From a bacterium 1XD42-1 (GTDB lineage Bacteria; Bacillota; Clostridia; Oscillospirales; Ruminococcaceae): 64,000 nt of DNA. How positions within the stretch are numbered: position 1 is the stretch's first letter; each line of letters starts with the position of its first letter. The notes under the pieces were generated by a model. It was not told the DNA's origin. It saw only the letters and a program-made list of their open reading frames with translations, and made no database searches. Made by a program: the position numbers and the translations under genes. Location: positions 46,280 to 110,279 of the forward strand of contig RAZJ01000006.1 in the NCBI GenBank assembly GCA_003612625.1, in the 5' to 3' direction. Shown here piece after piece: positions 34,792 to 43,798 of this stretch.

Positions 34792-35676
34792 TTGCCATAC
34801 GAAGGAATTTTATTGATTGATAAGCCCCAGGGCTTTACATCATTTGATGTGATTGCAAAGCTGCGGGGCATAACAAAAACAAAAAAAATCGGCCACTCCG
34901 GTACGCTGGACCCTATGGCAACCGGAGTGTTGCCGGTTTTTTTCGGGCGGGCAGCAAAAGCTGTCAGCATCCTGCCCCGGGAAGACAAACGGTATCTGGC
35001 CCAGGTACAGCTTGGGATAACCACGGATACACAGGATCTCACAGGGAAGGTACTGGAAAAACGGCCTGTCCAGGCTGGGCCGGAAGAAGTGGTACAGGCG
35101 GCCCGGCAGTTTACAGGAGAAATCCAGCAGATCCCTCCCATGTATTCCGCCTTGAAAGTCAATGGGAAAAAACTTTGTGATCTGGCCCGACAGGGAATCG
35201 AAGTGGAACGCCAGCCCAGATCCATTACCATTTACAGCCTTTCAGCCCGCATGATAAGGCCGGATTTGCTGGAACTGGATGTACATTGTTCCAAAGGTAC
35301 TTATATCCGCACATTAGCCGCAGATTTAGGGGAAAAGCTGGGCTGCGGCGGGGCCCTTTCTGCCTTGCGGCGGACGATGGCGGCAGGCTTTGTGTTAAAA
35401 GACTGCCTCTCCCTGGAGGAAGTGCAGGCTCTGGGGAATGGCTTGGGGGAAAAGCTCCTGCCTGTTGAAGCAGCTTTTTCAGGACTGCCCCAGGTGCAGC
35501 TTCCTCCCAGGCAGGCGCGCTTATTTCAAAATGGCGTGCGTCTGAAAACAGACCAGATCCAGATTCATGATCCGGGCCGGAAGGCTGTTTTCAGTGAAGA
35601 AGGTTTTTTAGGTACGGCTTTCCTGGAAGCAGGGGAGCTGCGTATGGAAAAATTGTTCCGCTTAGCGGATGGATAG
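34792..35676 (+). CDS. truB: tRNA pseudouridine-55 synthase
   Basis: A 294-residue enzyme making pseudouridine 55 in the T-loop of tRNAs. It starts at TTG after AAGGAG. The catalytic Asp is in GHSGTLDPMATGVL; IPPMYSALKVNGKKL and SKGTYIRTLAADLG are family motifs. The C-terminal PUA-like part is short. Its end overlaps ribF by 8 bases. Confidence 0.96.
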   Translation: MPYEGILLIDKPQGFTSFDVIAKLRGITKTKKIGHSGTLDPMATGVLPVFFGRAAKAVSILPREDKRYLAQVQLGITTDTQDLTGKVLEKRPVQAGPEEVVQAARQFTGEIQQIPPMYSALKVNGKKLCDLARQGIEVERQPRSITIYSLSARMIRPDLLELDVHCSKGTYIRTLAADLGEKLGCGGALSALRRTMAAGFVLKDCLSLEEVQALGNGLGEKLLPVEAAFSGLPQVQLPPRQARLFQNGVRLKTDQIQIHDPGRKAVFSEEGFLGTAFLEAGELRMEKLFRLADG

Positions 35677-36667
35677 AAACAGGGGGATTATACCATTGCT
35701 CTATTATCATACGCTATGCCATGCCGCATTGGAGCATCCTTCCTCTGTGGCATTGGGCTTTTTTGATGGCTTGCACTTAGGCCATAAAGCTGTCATTGCA
35801 AAAGCCGTTTCCGCCCGGGAAAAGGGCCTTCTGCCTGCTGTATTTACATTCCGCATGGATGCCCGGGGGCCGGAAAAAAAACCGGCACTGGGATATGAAT
35901 TGATTACGCCAGAGGATAAACGGATGATTCTGGCCCAGTGGGGGGTACAAGCAGCCCTTTGCCCTGATTTTTCGGAATTTTGCGCCATGGAGCCGGAACA
36001 GTTTGTCCAGGAAATCTTAATCCAAAAGCTGCGGGCAAGCCATGTTTGCTGCGGCAGGGATTTCCGTTTCGGAAGAAAAGCGGCTGCCGGCATAACAGAG
36101 CTGGCAGCTTTGTGCAAGCCTTTTGGGGTTGTCGTTGATCCCATAGAAGATGTTATTGTAGACGGGCAGCGGGTCAGTTCCACATGGATACGGTCGCTGC
36201 TGGGGCAGGGCAATGTGAAGAAAGCTGCCGCATTGTTAGGCCGTCCTTTTGGCTATGATTTTCAGGTGACAGAAGGAAAGCATCTGGGCCGGAAACTTGA
36301 TTTTCCTACCATTAACCAGCCTATCCCGCCCCAGTTTGTAACACCCTGCAAAGGGGTGTACGCATCTGCCGCTTATGTGGGAGAACAGTGGCGGCCTGCG
36401 GTTACCAATGTAGGCTTGCGGCCTACGGTAGAACATAGCAGCGCTTTAAATTCGGAAACGTATATTTGCGGCTTTTCCGGTGATTTATACGGGAAACGGG
36501 TTCCGGTAAGGCTGCTGGAATTTTTACGTCCGGAACAGAAGTTCCAGTCCGTGGAAGTTTTGCAAAATCAAATCAGGCGGGATACTGCCCAGGCAGAAAA
36601 AATGGCAGAAGAATATTTGAAACAGGATTTTTTTAAAAGTGCTTCGGGCTTTCAAAATCGTAAATAA
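35669..36667 (+). CDS. ribF: Bifunctional riboflavin kinase/FAD synthetase
   Basis: A 332-residue enzyme converting riboflavin to FMN and FAD. The N-terminal nucleotidyltransferase has LGFFDGLHLGHKAVI and GRDFRFGRKAA with VSSTWIRSLL. The C-terminal kinase has LGRKLDFPTINQ, KGVYASAAYV and AVTNVGLRPTV. It closes the operon; in most Firmicutes rpsO and pnp follow directly, but here a 4-kb transporter operon intervenes. Confidence 0.95.
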   Translation: MDRNRGIIPLLYYHTLCHAALEHPSSVALGFFDGLHLGHKAVIAKAVSAREKGLLPAVFTFRMDARGPEKKPALGYELITPEDKRMILAQWGVQAALCPDFSEFCAMEPEQFVQEILIQKLRASHVCCGRDFRFGRKAAAGITELAALCKPFGVVVDPIEDVIVDGQRVSSTWIRSLLGQGNVKKAAALLGRPFGYDFQVTEGKHLGRKLDFPTINQPIPPQFVTPCKGVYASAAYVGEQWRPAVTNVGLRPTVEHSSALNSETYICGFSGDLYGKRVPVRLLEFLRPEQKFQSVEVLQNQIRRDTAQAEKMAEEYLKQDFFKSASGFQNRK

Positions 36668-36672
36668 AGCGT

Positions 36673-36730
36673 ACCCTGTAAGAGAAATGACTGTGGCTGA
36701 GCCGCATATTTTCCTTACAGGGTTTTCTTA
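36673..36730 (+). terminator. Terminator of the rimP-ribF operon
   Basis: ACCCTGTAAG and CTTACAGGGT arms, a 31-base loop with a minor hairpin, then TTTTCTTAT. Confidence 0.75.
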
Positions 36731-36753
36731 TGGCCGGATTTATCAAAAAAATG

Positions 36754-36774
36754 GATAAATTACCGTAATTTATC
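36754..36774. promoter_or_regulatory. Perfect 21-bp palindromic operator candidate
   Basis: GATAAATTAC and GTAATTTATC around one central C. It lies 12 bp upstream of the -35 of the transporter operon, with an additional half-site-like GATTTATC at 36737-36744. This is consistent with binding by a dimeric regulator whose gene is not in the window. Confidence 0.6.
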
Positions 36775-36786
36775 GAAATATTGTAT

Positions 36787-36815
36787 TTGAAATCGATTAC
36801 GCATAAAGATATAAT
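36787..36815 (+). promoter_or_regulatory. Sigma-A promoter of the ABC transporter-dehydratase operon
   Basis: TTGAAA, 17 bp, TATAAT. Confidence 0.8.
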
Positions 36816-36918
36816 TTCAGATGGATACCCGTTATATATTTTAACCTGCGGCCATAATAAGAAATAACCTATCTATTAAGTAGGGAAATAGGCTGAAACA
36901 GAAAAGGATGAGGAAACC

Positions 36919-37704
36919 ATGCGGAATATGGAAACAAAAGGGCTGTCCTTTGCCTATGCTGGAAGCGAACGGCTGATATTAAAGGATATTCAAATGGACG
37001 TGTCGGCAGGAGAATTTATCTGTTTGCTGGGCCAGTCCGGCTGCGGAAAAAGTACATTTCTCCGCTTGCTGGCAGGACTGGAAAAACCGACTTCAGGAGA
37101 AATTCTCATAGACGGACAGCCGATTATGGGCGCCAGCCTGGAACGGGGCGTTGTGTTCCAGGATTATGGCTTGTTCCCTTGGATGACGGCAGGTGACAAT
37201 ATTTTACTGGCATTAAAGCAGCGGTTTCCCCATCGGGATAAGAAAGAACTCAAACAGATTGCAGTGGAACGCCTGCAAGAGGTAGGGCTGGATGGTTCCG
37301 TTTATCACAAGCTGCCCAAAGAATTGTCCGGCGGCATGAAACAGCGGTGTGCGATTGCCCGGGCCTTTGGGATCGATCCTCCGGTTCTGCTGATGGACGA
37401 GCCTTTTGGCGCCCTGGACGCAGTAACCCGGGCGAAGCTCCAGGATTTGGTGCTGGAGCTGTGGTCAAAACAGGAACCGAAAAAAACAGTGTTTTTTGTC
37501 ACGCATGATGTGGACGAAGCACTGCTTTTAGCCAGCCGGATCTTTGTACTTGGCCAGTCCCCCAGCAATATTATTTATGAATGTTCTATCCCGCAAGACA
37601 AAAAACCAACCCGGGAAACGCAGTTTGAAGATGTAGAACTGCTCAAGCTGCGCAACACTTTGATCCGGCATATCAATATGGACGTGGTGTCCCGCATTTC
37701 TTAG
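36919..37704 (+). CDS. ABC importer ATPase, SsuB/TauB-like
   Basis: A 261-residue ATPase of the nitrate/sulfonate/taurine importer group. Walker A GQSGCGKST, Q-loop VVFQDYGLFPWMTA, signature LSGGMKQR, Walker B VLLMDEPFGALD and switch FVTHDVDEAL are intact. It powers uptake with the binding lipoprotein and permease that follow. The operon reads ATPase, binding protein, permease, then a dehydratase, so the substrate is more likely an organic acid than a sulfonate. Confidence 0.93.
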   Translation: MRNMETKGLSFAYAGSERLILKDIQMDVSAGEFICLLGQSGCGKSTFLRLLAGLEKPTSGEILIDGQPIMGASLERGVVFQDYGLFPWMTAGDNILLALKQRFPHRDKKELKQIAVERLQEVGLDGSVYHKLPKELSGGMKQRCAIARAFGIDPPVLLMDEPFGALDAVTRAKLQDLVLELWSKQEPKKTVFFVTHDVDEALLLASRIFVLGQSPSNIIYECSIPQDKKPTRETQFEDVELLKLRNTLIRHINMDVVSRIS

Positions 37705-37739
37705 GGAATCTCCCAACAGGAAAGGATGTATTAGTTTTT

Positions 37740-38897
37740 ATGAAAAAGCGTATTGTTTCCCTGCTGCTGGCAGTGTCCATGACAGCAGCTTTAAGCGCCT
37801 GCGGCGGTGCCAATGCCCCGGTTTCTGCCCCTTCCTCCAGCAGTACCCCTGCATCCTCTGAAGCCCCTTCCAACAGTACAGCTTCTGCCGCTGATCCGGC
37901 TTCCAGTGCCGCCGCCCCCGCGGAAACGCCAGAGGTGGATACCATTCACTGGGCCCGCGCAAACAGCGGCAATATTTTTGTCACTTTGGCAAGGCAGCTT
38001 GGTTATTTTGAAGAAGTGGGACTGACCGTTATTGAAGATCCGGTAGCCAGCTCCACAGAAGCATTGACAGCATTAGGTGCCGGTCAGGTAGATGTTACCT
38101 CCAACCAGGGCACCAATAATCCGCTGGCCCAGATTGCAGCAGGTCAGGATTTCACCATAGTAGGCGGTTACATGTTACAGGGCATGTATTTGGTAGCAAA
38201 AACCGGTACCGGCTGGAATGGCCCGGAAGATCTGCTGGGCAAGAAAATTGCAGCCCCTGCCAGTACCACCACATTAACCGGGCCGCTGCTGGATTTGGGT
38301 CATGATCCCATCAATGAAATTGAATGGCTTACATATTCCACCAATAGCGACCGTTTAGCTGCCGTAGTGGCTGGGGAAGCGGATTATGCTTATTTAAGCG
38401 GTGACCAGCTCTTTACAGTTGGCAACATGGATAATATTGAAATTGTTGCTTTTGCTTCTGACGAGAGCCTGATGCCTGCTTATGGGTGCTGCCGTATGAA
38501 TATGCGCACCCAGTTTGTAAAAGAAAACCCCACTACGGTGAAATTGCTGTTAAAATCCCTCATCCGCGCCCAGGCATATTTTGAGGCCCACAAAGAGGAA
38601 TGCGTTTCGATCCTGGCAAAGGATATAGAAGCTTCTGAAGATTATGTGGCAGCTTATTTGCTCAATGAAAATTATAAAATTGCTGTGGACCCGGTAAGAA
38701 ATTCTGTGATTAAAACCTGGGAAATCATGGGCGCTACGGGCTTCCTTCCGGATACAGCCAGTTCCATCAATATAGAGGAGCATATTAACATCGAACTTTA
38801 TAAAACCGCACTGGATGAAGCAATGGCTGAATATGGTGAGGAATATCCGGAATTCTATGCAGAACGCCAGGAATTTTTCAAACAATATAATACCTAA
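37740..38897 (+). CDS. ABC importer substrate-binding lipoprotein, NMT1/SsuA-like
   Basis: A 385-residue lipoprotein. The signal peptide ends in a lipobox LSAC with Cys21 as lipid anchor. A Ser/Ala/Pro-rich tether (about 22-63) precedes the periplasmic-binding fold of the NMT1/SsuA group: FVTLARQLGYFEEVGLTV, ALGAGQVDVTS, GKKIAAPAS and VAGEADYAYLSG. It captures the substrate outside the cell and delivers it to the permease. Ligand unknown. Confidence 0.9.
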   Translation: MKKRIVSLLLAVSMTAALSACGGANAPVSAPSSSSTPASSEAPSNSTASAADPASSAAAPAETPEVDTIHWARANSGNIFVTLARQLGYFEEVGLTVIEDPVASSTEALTALGAGQVDVTSNQGTNNPLAQIAAGQDFTIVGGYMLQGMYLVAKTGTGWNGPEDLLGKKIAAPASTTTLTGPLLDLGHDPINEIEWLTYSTNSDRLAAVVAGEADYAYLSGDQLFTVGNMDNIEIVAFASDESLMPAYGCCRMNMRTQFVKENPTTVKLLLKSLIRAQAYFEAHKEECVSILAKDIEASEDYVAAYLLNENYKIAVDPVRNSVIKTWEIMGATGFLPDTASSINIEEHINIELYKTALDEAMAEYGEEYPEFYAERQEFFKQYNT

Positions 38898-38921
38898 GAG
38901 CCGGAATAAGGGGAGTTTCCT

Positions 38922-39683
38922 GTGGACAAAGTCATAAGCTTTTTTAAGAAATATTGGATTACAATTTTTATTTATATTGGGCTGGTTGTCCTATATAAAA
39001 TCATTGCAGATAATAAACTGGTGGACGCATTTCTTTTTCCGCCAGTGGATTCTATTATTGAGGCATTCCAGGAAAATAAGGGTCTGATGCTGACCAATAT
39101 GCTTTATTCTTTCCAGTTGATGATTCCTTCTATTATCATTGCCGTAGCAATCGCTTTGACAGTTGGTACCGTCTTGGGAATGAATCAGCGGATACGGGAG
39201 GTCCTCCATCCGGTCATTTATACCATTAGTGTGGTACCTTCCATCCTCCTTTCTCCTTTTGCTTTGCTGCTGGCTCCGAATTTCCGTTCAGCCTCCCTTT
39301 TTCTAGTGGTTTATGGCACAATCTGGTCAACGCTGTTTGCAACTATCACAGGAATACAAACAATTGACAAACGGTATCTTGATAATGCCGCTACATTGGA
39401 GCTTCGTGGGCTGCAAAAGTTTTTCAGGGTGATTTTGCCTGCTGCCAGCCCTTCTATTTTAGGGGGCTTTGTGAATTCGTTAAGGGGCTCTTTCGTTATT
39501 TTAGTGTATGCTGAAATGTACGGGGCAAAATATGGCATGGGTTTCTTCGTCAAAAAATATTCAGAATATGGCTTGTATAGTGAAACCTGGTGCGGCTTCA
39601 TTTTTATGGTAGCTGTGCTGGTAATTGTCATGCAGATTTTTGAACGGGTTAAAAGCCATCTTTTGAAATGGACTATCAATTAA
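38922..39683 (+). CDS. ABC importer permease, SsuC/TauC-like
   Basis: A 253-residue membrane protein starting at GTG, with six predicted spans. The EAA-type cytoplasmic loop is DNAATLELRGLQKFFRVILPAASPSILGG. It belongs with the ATPase and lipoprotein upstream. Confidence 0.92.
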   Translation: MDKVISFFKKYWITIFIYIGLVVLYKIIADNKLVDAFLFPPVDSIIEAFQENKGLMLTNMLYSFQLMIPSIIIAVAIALTVGTVLGMNQRIREVLHPVIYTISVVPSILLSPFALLLAPNFRSASLFLVVYGTIWSTLFATITGIQTIDKRYLDNAATLELRGLQKFFRVILPAASPSILGGFVNSLRGSFVILVYAEMYGAKYGMGFFVKKYSEYGLYSETWCGFIFMVAVLVIVMQIFERVKSHLLKWTIN

Positions 39684-39719
39684 AACCAGGGATTCAGGCT
39701 GGAAAGGATAAGGAATAAA

Positions 39720-40901
39720 ATGAAAATTACAAAAATCGACATTATGCTGGTAGATGTGAACCCTGTTGACAATCCTGGCTGGGAACCTATTGTCTGCCGG
39801 GTTTATACAGACAGCGGGATCTATGGTGACGGTGAAGCAGCCCTGGCATATGGACGTGCTTCCCGGGCTGCCTTTGGCATGATTCAGGATTTAGCGGGCT
39901 TGGTAATCGGCATGGACCCGTTATCCAATGAGGTTATTTGGGAAAAGCTTTATAAAGCTACTTTCTGGGGCCAGAATGGAGGCCCGGTGGTATTCGCCGG
40001 CATATCTGCCATTGATATTGCTTTGTGGGATATTAAAGGCAAGCATTTTGGCGTACCGGTTTACCAGCTGCTGGGCGGGAAAATGCGCCAGAAGCTACGC
40101 TGCTATGCCAGCCAGCTCCAGTTTGGATGGGGGGATAAACGGACGCCCGCTTATTCCATTGCAGATTATGTGAACAATGCAAAGGCCGCAGTTGCAGAAG
40201 GATATGATGCAATCAAAATTGATTTCTTTACCTTTGCACCGGATGGGCACCGTTTTTCTTCCGAAGAAACCACCCGTATCCAATCCCCGGCCAATGTGAA
40301 TTTGGTTATCAGCCGTTTGGCTGCTGTCCGGGAAGCCGTGGGGCCGGATGTAGATATTATTATGGAAAACCATTCTTATATTGACGCTCAGGGAGCTGTC
40401 CAGCTAGGGCGGCTGGCGGAACAGTATAATGTTTTATTCTTTGAGGAGCCTACTACCCCCAATCCAAAAATGAATCAATTTGTGGCGGACCGGGTCCGTA
40501 TTCCCATTGCACAGGGAGAACGGATTTATACCCGTTGGGGATATGCTCCTTATTTTGAAGATGGTTCGATCCAACTGATCCAGCCTGATATTGGAAACTG
40601 CGGCGGAATTACGGAAGCAAAAAAAATCTGTGATTTAGCGCATATTTATGATGTAGGTGTGCAAGCTCATGTATGTGCAGGCCCTTTGTCAACAGCAGCG
40701 GCACTTCACTTAGAGGCGGCAATTCCCAACTTTACGATTCATGAACATCATGTGTATAACCGTTTTGCTTATAATAAAGCCATGTGCATTTATGATTACC
40801 AGCCGGTTCAAGGCTCCATTGATGTACCGGATCTTCCGGGGCTGGGCAATGAATTGTCTGATTTCTGCTTTACACACGGGCAGAAGGTTACCGTTCAATA
40901 A
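39720..40901 (+). CDS. Enolase-superfamily (mandelate racemase/galactonate dehydratase-like) enzyme
   Basis: A 393-residue enzyme of the MR subgroup. The N-terminal capping domain has DNPGWEPIVCRVYTDSG. The barrel has KIDFF (general base position), acidic metal ligands in DIIMENHSY, FFEEPTTP and AQGERIYTRW, and then QPDIGNCGGITEAKKI. GERxYTRW and QPDxxxxGGITE are typical of sugar-acid dehydratases such as galactonate dehydratase, so dehydration of an aldonic acid is the best guess. It is the last gene of the importer operon, which suggests it acts on the imported compound. No downstream kinase or aldolase is present. Confidence 0.82.
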   Translation: MKITKIDIMLVDVNPVDNPGWEPIVCRVYTDSGIYGDGEAALAYGRASRAAFGMIQDLAGLVIGMDPLSNEVIWEKLYKATFWGQNGGPVVFAGISAIDIALWDIKGKHFGVPVYQLLGGKMRQKLRCYASQLQFGWGDKRTPAYSIADYVNNAKAAVAEGYDAIKIDFFTFAPDGHRFSSEETTRIQSPANVNLVISRLAAVREAVGPDVDIIMENHSYIDAQGAVQLGRLAEQYNVLFFEEPTTPNPKMNQFVADRVRIPIAQGERIYTRWGYAPYFEDGSIQLIQPDIGNCGGITEAKKICDLAHIYDVGVQAHVCAGPLSTAAALHLEAAIPNFTIHEHHVYNRFAYNKAMCIYDYQPVQGSIDVPDLPGLGNELSDFCFTHGQKVTVQ

Positions 40902-40950
40902 AAGTGCAAACCAGGTTCTTCTGAAATGAGGAATTTTGGGAATTTAGGGC

Positions 40951-40979
40951 TTTACAAGGGGCTTTTCCCGTGCTATAAT
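40951..40979 (+). promoter_or_regulatory. Sigma-A promoter for rpsO
   Basis: TTTACA, 17 bp, TATAAT. The spacer holds GGGG-x6-CCC. Confidence 0.75.
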
Positions 40980-41005
40980 CAAAAAGATGTGACCTTTTTC
41001 CCGGA

Positions 41006-41048
41006 GGCGGGGTATTGGCCTGTGGGCAGTTCACCTGCCCGCCCCTGA
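41006..41048 (+). promoter_or_regulatory. Stem-loop in the rpsO leader
   Basis: GGGCAG-TTCAC-CTGCCC nested inside GGGG/CCCC, about 45 bases before the S15 start. S15 autoregulation through a 5' structure is known in several bacteria; here it is inferred from position only. Confidence 0.45.
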
Positions 41049-41092
41049 GAAATAAGGCGTCGTAATTTTAATATGAGGTGAAATGAAGCTTT

Positions 41093-41359
41093 ATGATGCG
41101 CAAAGAAGAAAAACAACAGATTATTGAAAACAATAAACAGCATGATGGCGATACCGGTTCTCCAGAAGTACAGGTTGCTATCCTGACAAAACGGATCAAT
41201 GACTTGACAGAGCATTTGAAAATTCATAAAAAAGATCATCACAGCCGCCGTGGTTTGTTGAAAATGGTCGGTAAAAGAAGAAATATGCTGAACTATCTGG
41301 CTAAAAAAGATATTAACCGTTATCGTGCGTTAATTGCGAAATTGGGTCTGAGAAAGTAA
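41093..41359 (+). CDS. rpsO: 30S ribosomal protein S15
   Basis: An 88-residue primary 16S-binding protein. [40 protein letters not shown] and LNYL are the conserved core. Two ATGs are in tandem; the first is closer to GAGGTG. Followed by its own terminator and then pnp. Confidence 0.98.
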   Translation: MMRKEEKQQIIENNKQHDGDTGSPEVQVAILTKRINDLTEHLKIHKKDHHSRRGLLKMVGKRRNMLNYLAKKDINRYRALIAKLGLRK

Positions 41360-41368
41360 AAATGATAA

Positions 41369-41409
41369 GGAAAGGCAGGCGGGGTGATTGATTTCCCGCT
41401 TGCCTTTCT
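41369..41409 (+). terminator. Hairpin after rpsO
   Basis: GAAAGGCAGGCGGG and CCCGCTTGCCTTTC arms, 11-base loop, then a weak tail. Probably a partial terminator or an RNA-processing hairpin between rpsO and pnp. Confidence 0.65.
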
Positions 41410-41576
41410 ACCGCTTCTTTTCCCATCTGCTTGGTATTGACGAAACCGCAGAGGTTTTAGCAATTATTTGAGGGGCCAGAAGTGCCTGGTTCTTGAAATG
41501 TTTGCTAAAAAACATGCGGCTTCGTTCCAAAGATTCTATATGGATTCTGATTAAAAAAATTTACGGAGGAAACCGA

Positions 41577-43691
41577 ATGTTTGAAAATTATAAGACCTTT
41601 GAAACAGAATTTGCCGGTAAAAAGCTCACCTTTGAAACCGGAAAAATGTGCTGCCTGTCCAATGCTTCCGTTTTAGTGCGCTATGGTGAAACAGTTGTAT
41701 TGGTGAATGTTACCGCTTCGAAAGAACCTCGGGAAGGAATTGACTTTTTCCCGCTTTCCGTTGATTTTGAGGAAAAATTATATGCCGTAGGGAAAATCCC
41801 AGGCTCTTTCATTAAACGGGAAGCCCGTCCTTCTGATAAGGCAATTTTGTGTTCCCGTCTGGTAGACCGTCCTATCCGGCCTTTGTTCCCCAAAGATATG
41901 CGGAATGACTGTTCCGTTGTTATGACGGTTATGTCGGTTGATCCCGACTGCCTGCCGGAAATTGCCGGTATGATTGGTACTTCTTTTGCTTTGTCTATTT
42001 CTGATATTCCTTGGAATGGCCCTATTGCCGGCGCAAATGTAGGCTTGGTAGATGGGGAAATTGTTGTATGTCCGGATGCTGCACAGCGGGCAAAAAGTGA
42101 TTTGAATTTGACGGTTGCTGCCAATGAAGATGTTATTTGCATGATTGAAGCTGGCGCAAACGAAGTTTCTAATGACGTGATGCTGGAGGCCATTCAAAGC
42201 GCCCATGCAGAAATCAAAAAAATGGTCCGCTTTATTAAAGACGTACAAGCTCAAATTGGCAAGCCTAAATTTGCTTTTGAATCCAAAGAAGTTCCGGCAG
42301 ATCTTTTTGAAGAAATTAAAAGCTTTGCAATAGATGATATTAAAGCTGCTTTGGATACGGATGACAAAACGGTTCGTGATACCCGTTTACAGCCTGTGAT
42401 AGCCCGTGTTCATGAAAAATTTGATGACGAAGAAAAAACAAACAGTGCTATTATTGACGAGGCAATTTATAAACTGCAAAAGTTTGTAGTGCGCCGCTGG
42501 CTGCTGGATGAACAGAAACGGGTTGACGGCCGTGGCATGGATGAAATCCGTCCTCTGGCTGCGGAAGTAGATTTATTGCCTCGTGTTCATGGCTCCGGTA
42601 TGTTTACCAGAGGCCAGACACAAGTCCTTACCATTGCTACGTTAGGGACGATCAGTGAACAGCAGAAACTGGATGGCATTGATGATCAGGAAAATAAACG
42701 TTATATCCATCATTATAATTTCCCCTCTTATTCTGTGGGTGAAACACGGCCCAGCCGCGGCCCGGGACGCCGGGAAATTGGTCATGGAGCTTTGGCAGAA
42801 CGGGCTTTGGAGCCTGTAATTCCTTCCGCGGAAGAATTCCCTTATACCATCCGTCTGGTTTCAGAAGTCCTCAGCTCTAATGGTTCTACTTCTCAAGGTT
42901 CTATTTGTGGTTCTACCTTGGCTTTGATGGCGGCAGGTGTGCCAATTAAACGGCCGGTTGCCGGTATTTCCTGCGGTTTGATTACCGAAGGGGAACGCTG
43001 GATGACAATGGTGGATATCCAGGGCTTGGAAGATTTCTTTGGAGATATGGACTTCAAAGTAGGCGGTACTGAAAAAGGGATTACTGCCATTCAAATGGAT
43101 TTAAAAATTACGGGCCTCACTTATGACATGATTAAAGAAGCTTTTGAAAAAACTTATAAAGCCCGTATGTATATCTTAAATGAAATTATGTTAAAAGCGA
43201 TTCCGGAAGTACGTCCTGAGCTTTCGAAATATGCTCCAAAAGTAAAATCTATTAAAATTCATCCTGACAAAATCCGTGAAGTAATTGGTTCAGGCGGGAA
43301 AGTTATTCAAAAAATTTCTGCTGATTGCAGTGTGAAAATTGATATCGATGATGATGGAACAGTTGTTGTTTCTTCTGTGGAAGCGGAAGGTATTCAGCGG
43401 GCAATTTCCATTATCGAAACCATTGCCAATGATCCGGAAATTGGCGCTATCTATAAAGGCCGTGTTACCCGCTTAATGCCCTTTGGAGCCTTTGTAGAGT
43501 TAGCCCCCGGCAAAGAAGGCTTGGTGCATATTTCAAAGCTGGATTTAAGCCGTGTGGAAAAAGTCGAAGACGTAGTAGCGGTCGGCGATGAAGTCATTGT
43601 CAAAGTAACTGAAATTGATCAGCAGGGCCGGATCAATCTGTCCCGGCGGGATGCCCTTTTAGCAATGGAAGCCAAAAAGGGAAATAAATAA
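41577..43691 (+). CDS. pnp: Polyribonucleotide nucleotidyltransferase
   Basis: A 704-residue phosphorolytic 3'-5' exoribonuclease. The start (MFENYKTFETEFAGKKLTFE) follows CGGAGG. Two RNase PH folds are seen (first: IPGSFIKREARPSDKAIL; second: SNGSTSQGSICGSTLALMAAG with the catalytic Asp in FFGDMDFKVGGTEKG). The KH domain has KIREVIGSGGKVIQKI-like DKIREVIGSGGKVIQ and the S1 domain has IYKGRVTRLMPFGAFVEL. Codon use is more AT-rich than in the neighbouring operon. Confidence 0.98.
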   Translation: MFENYKTFETEFAGKKLTFETGKMCCLSNASVLVRYGETVVLVNVTASKEPREGIDFFPLSVDFEEKLYAVGKIPGSFIKREARPSDKAILCSRLVDRPIRPLFPKDMRNDCSVVMTVMSVDPDCLPEIAGMIGTSFALSISDIPWNGPIAGANVGLVDGEIVVCPDAAQRAKSDLNLTVAANEDVICMIEAGANEVSNDVMLEAIQSAHAEIKKMVRFIKDVQAQIGKPKFAFESKEVPADLFEEIKSFAIDDIKAALDTDDKTVRDTRLQPVIARVHEKFDDEEKTNSAIIDEAIYKLQKFVVRRWLLDEQKRVDGRGMDEIRPLAAEVDLLPRVHGSGMFTRGQTQVLTIATLGTISEQQKLDGIDDQENKRYIHHYNFPSYSVGETRPSRGPGRREIGHGALAERALEPVIPSAEEFPYTIRLVSEVLSSNGSTSQGSICGSTLALMAAGVPIKRPVAGISCGLITEGERWMTMVDIQGLEDFFGDMDFKVGGTEKGITAIQMDLKITGLTYDMIKEAFEKTYKARMYILNEIMLKAIPEVRPELSKYAPKVKSIKIHPDKIREVIGSGGKVIQKISADCSVKIDIDDDGTVVVSSVEAEGIQRAISIIETIANDPEIGAIYKGRVTRLMPFGAFVELAPGKEGLVHISKLDLSRVEKVEDVVAVGDEVIVKVTEIDQQGRINLSRRDALLAMEAKKGNK

Positions 43692-43695
43692 GATC

Positions 43696-43725
43696 TTGAT
43701 TTGTTCATGATTTTAGGCGTATAAT
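43696..43725 (+). promoter_or_regulatory. Sigma-A promoter before the small secreted protein
   Basis: TTGATT, 18 bp, TATAAT, directly after the pnp stop. Confidence 0.6.
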
Positions 43726-43739
43726 AGATATAGTTTTTT

Positions 43740-43778
43740 AGGGGGCTATGATTTAACCTGTCTTAGCCCCCTTTCTTT
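43740..43778 (+). terminator. Hairpin with T tail between promoter and gene
   Basis: AGGGGGCTA and TAGCCCCCT arms, 15-base loop, then TTCTTT. It can terminate pnp, but it also lies after the promoter at 43696 and before the gene at 43799, so it may attenuate that gene. Confidence 0.7.
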
Positions 43779-43798
43779 AAAAAAAGGAGTGGACGGAC

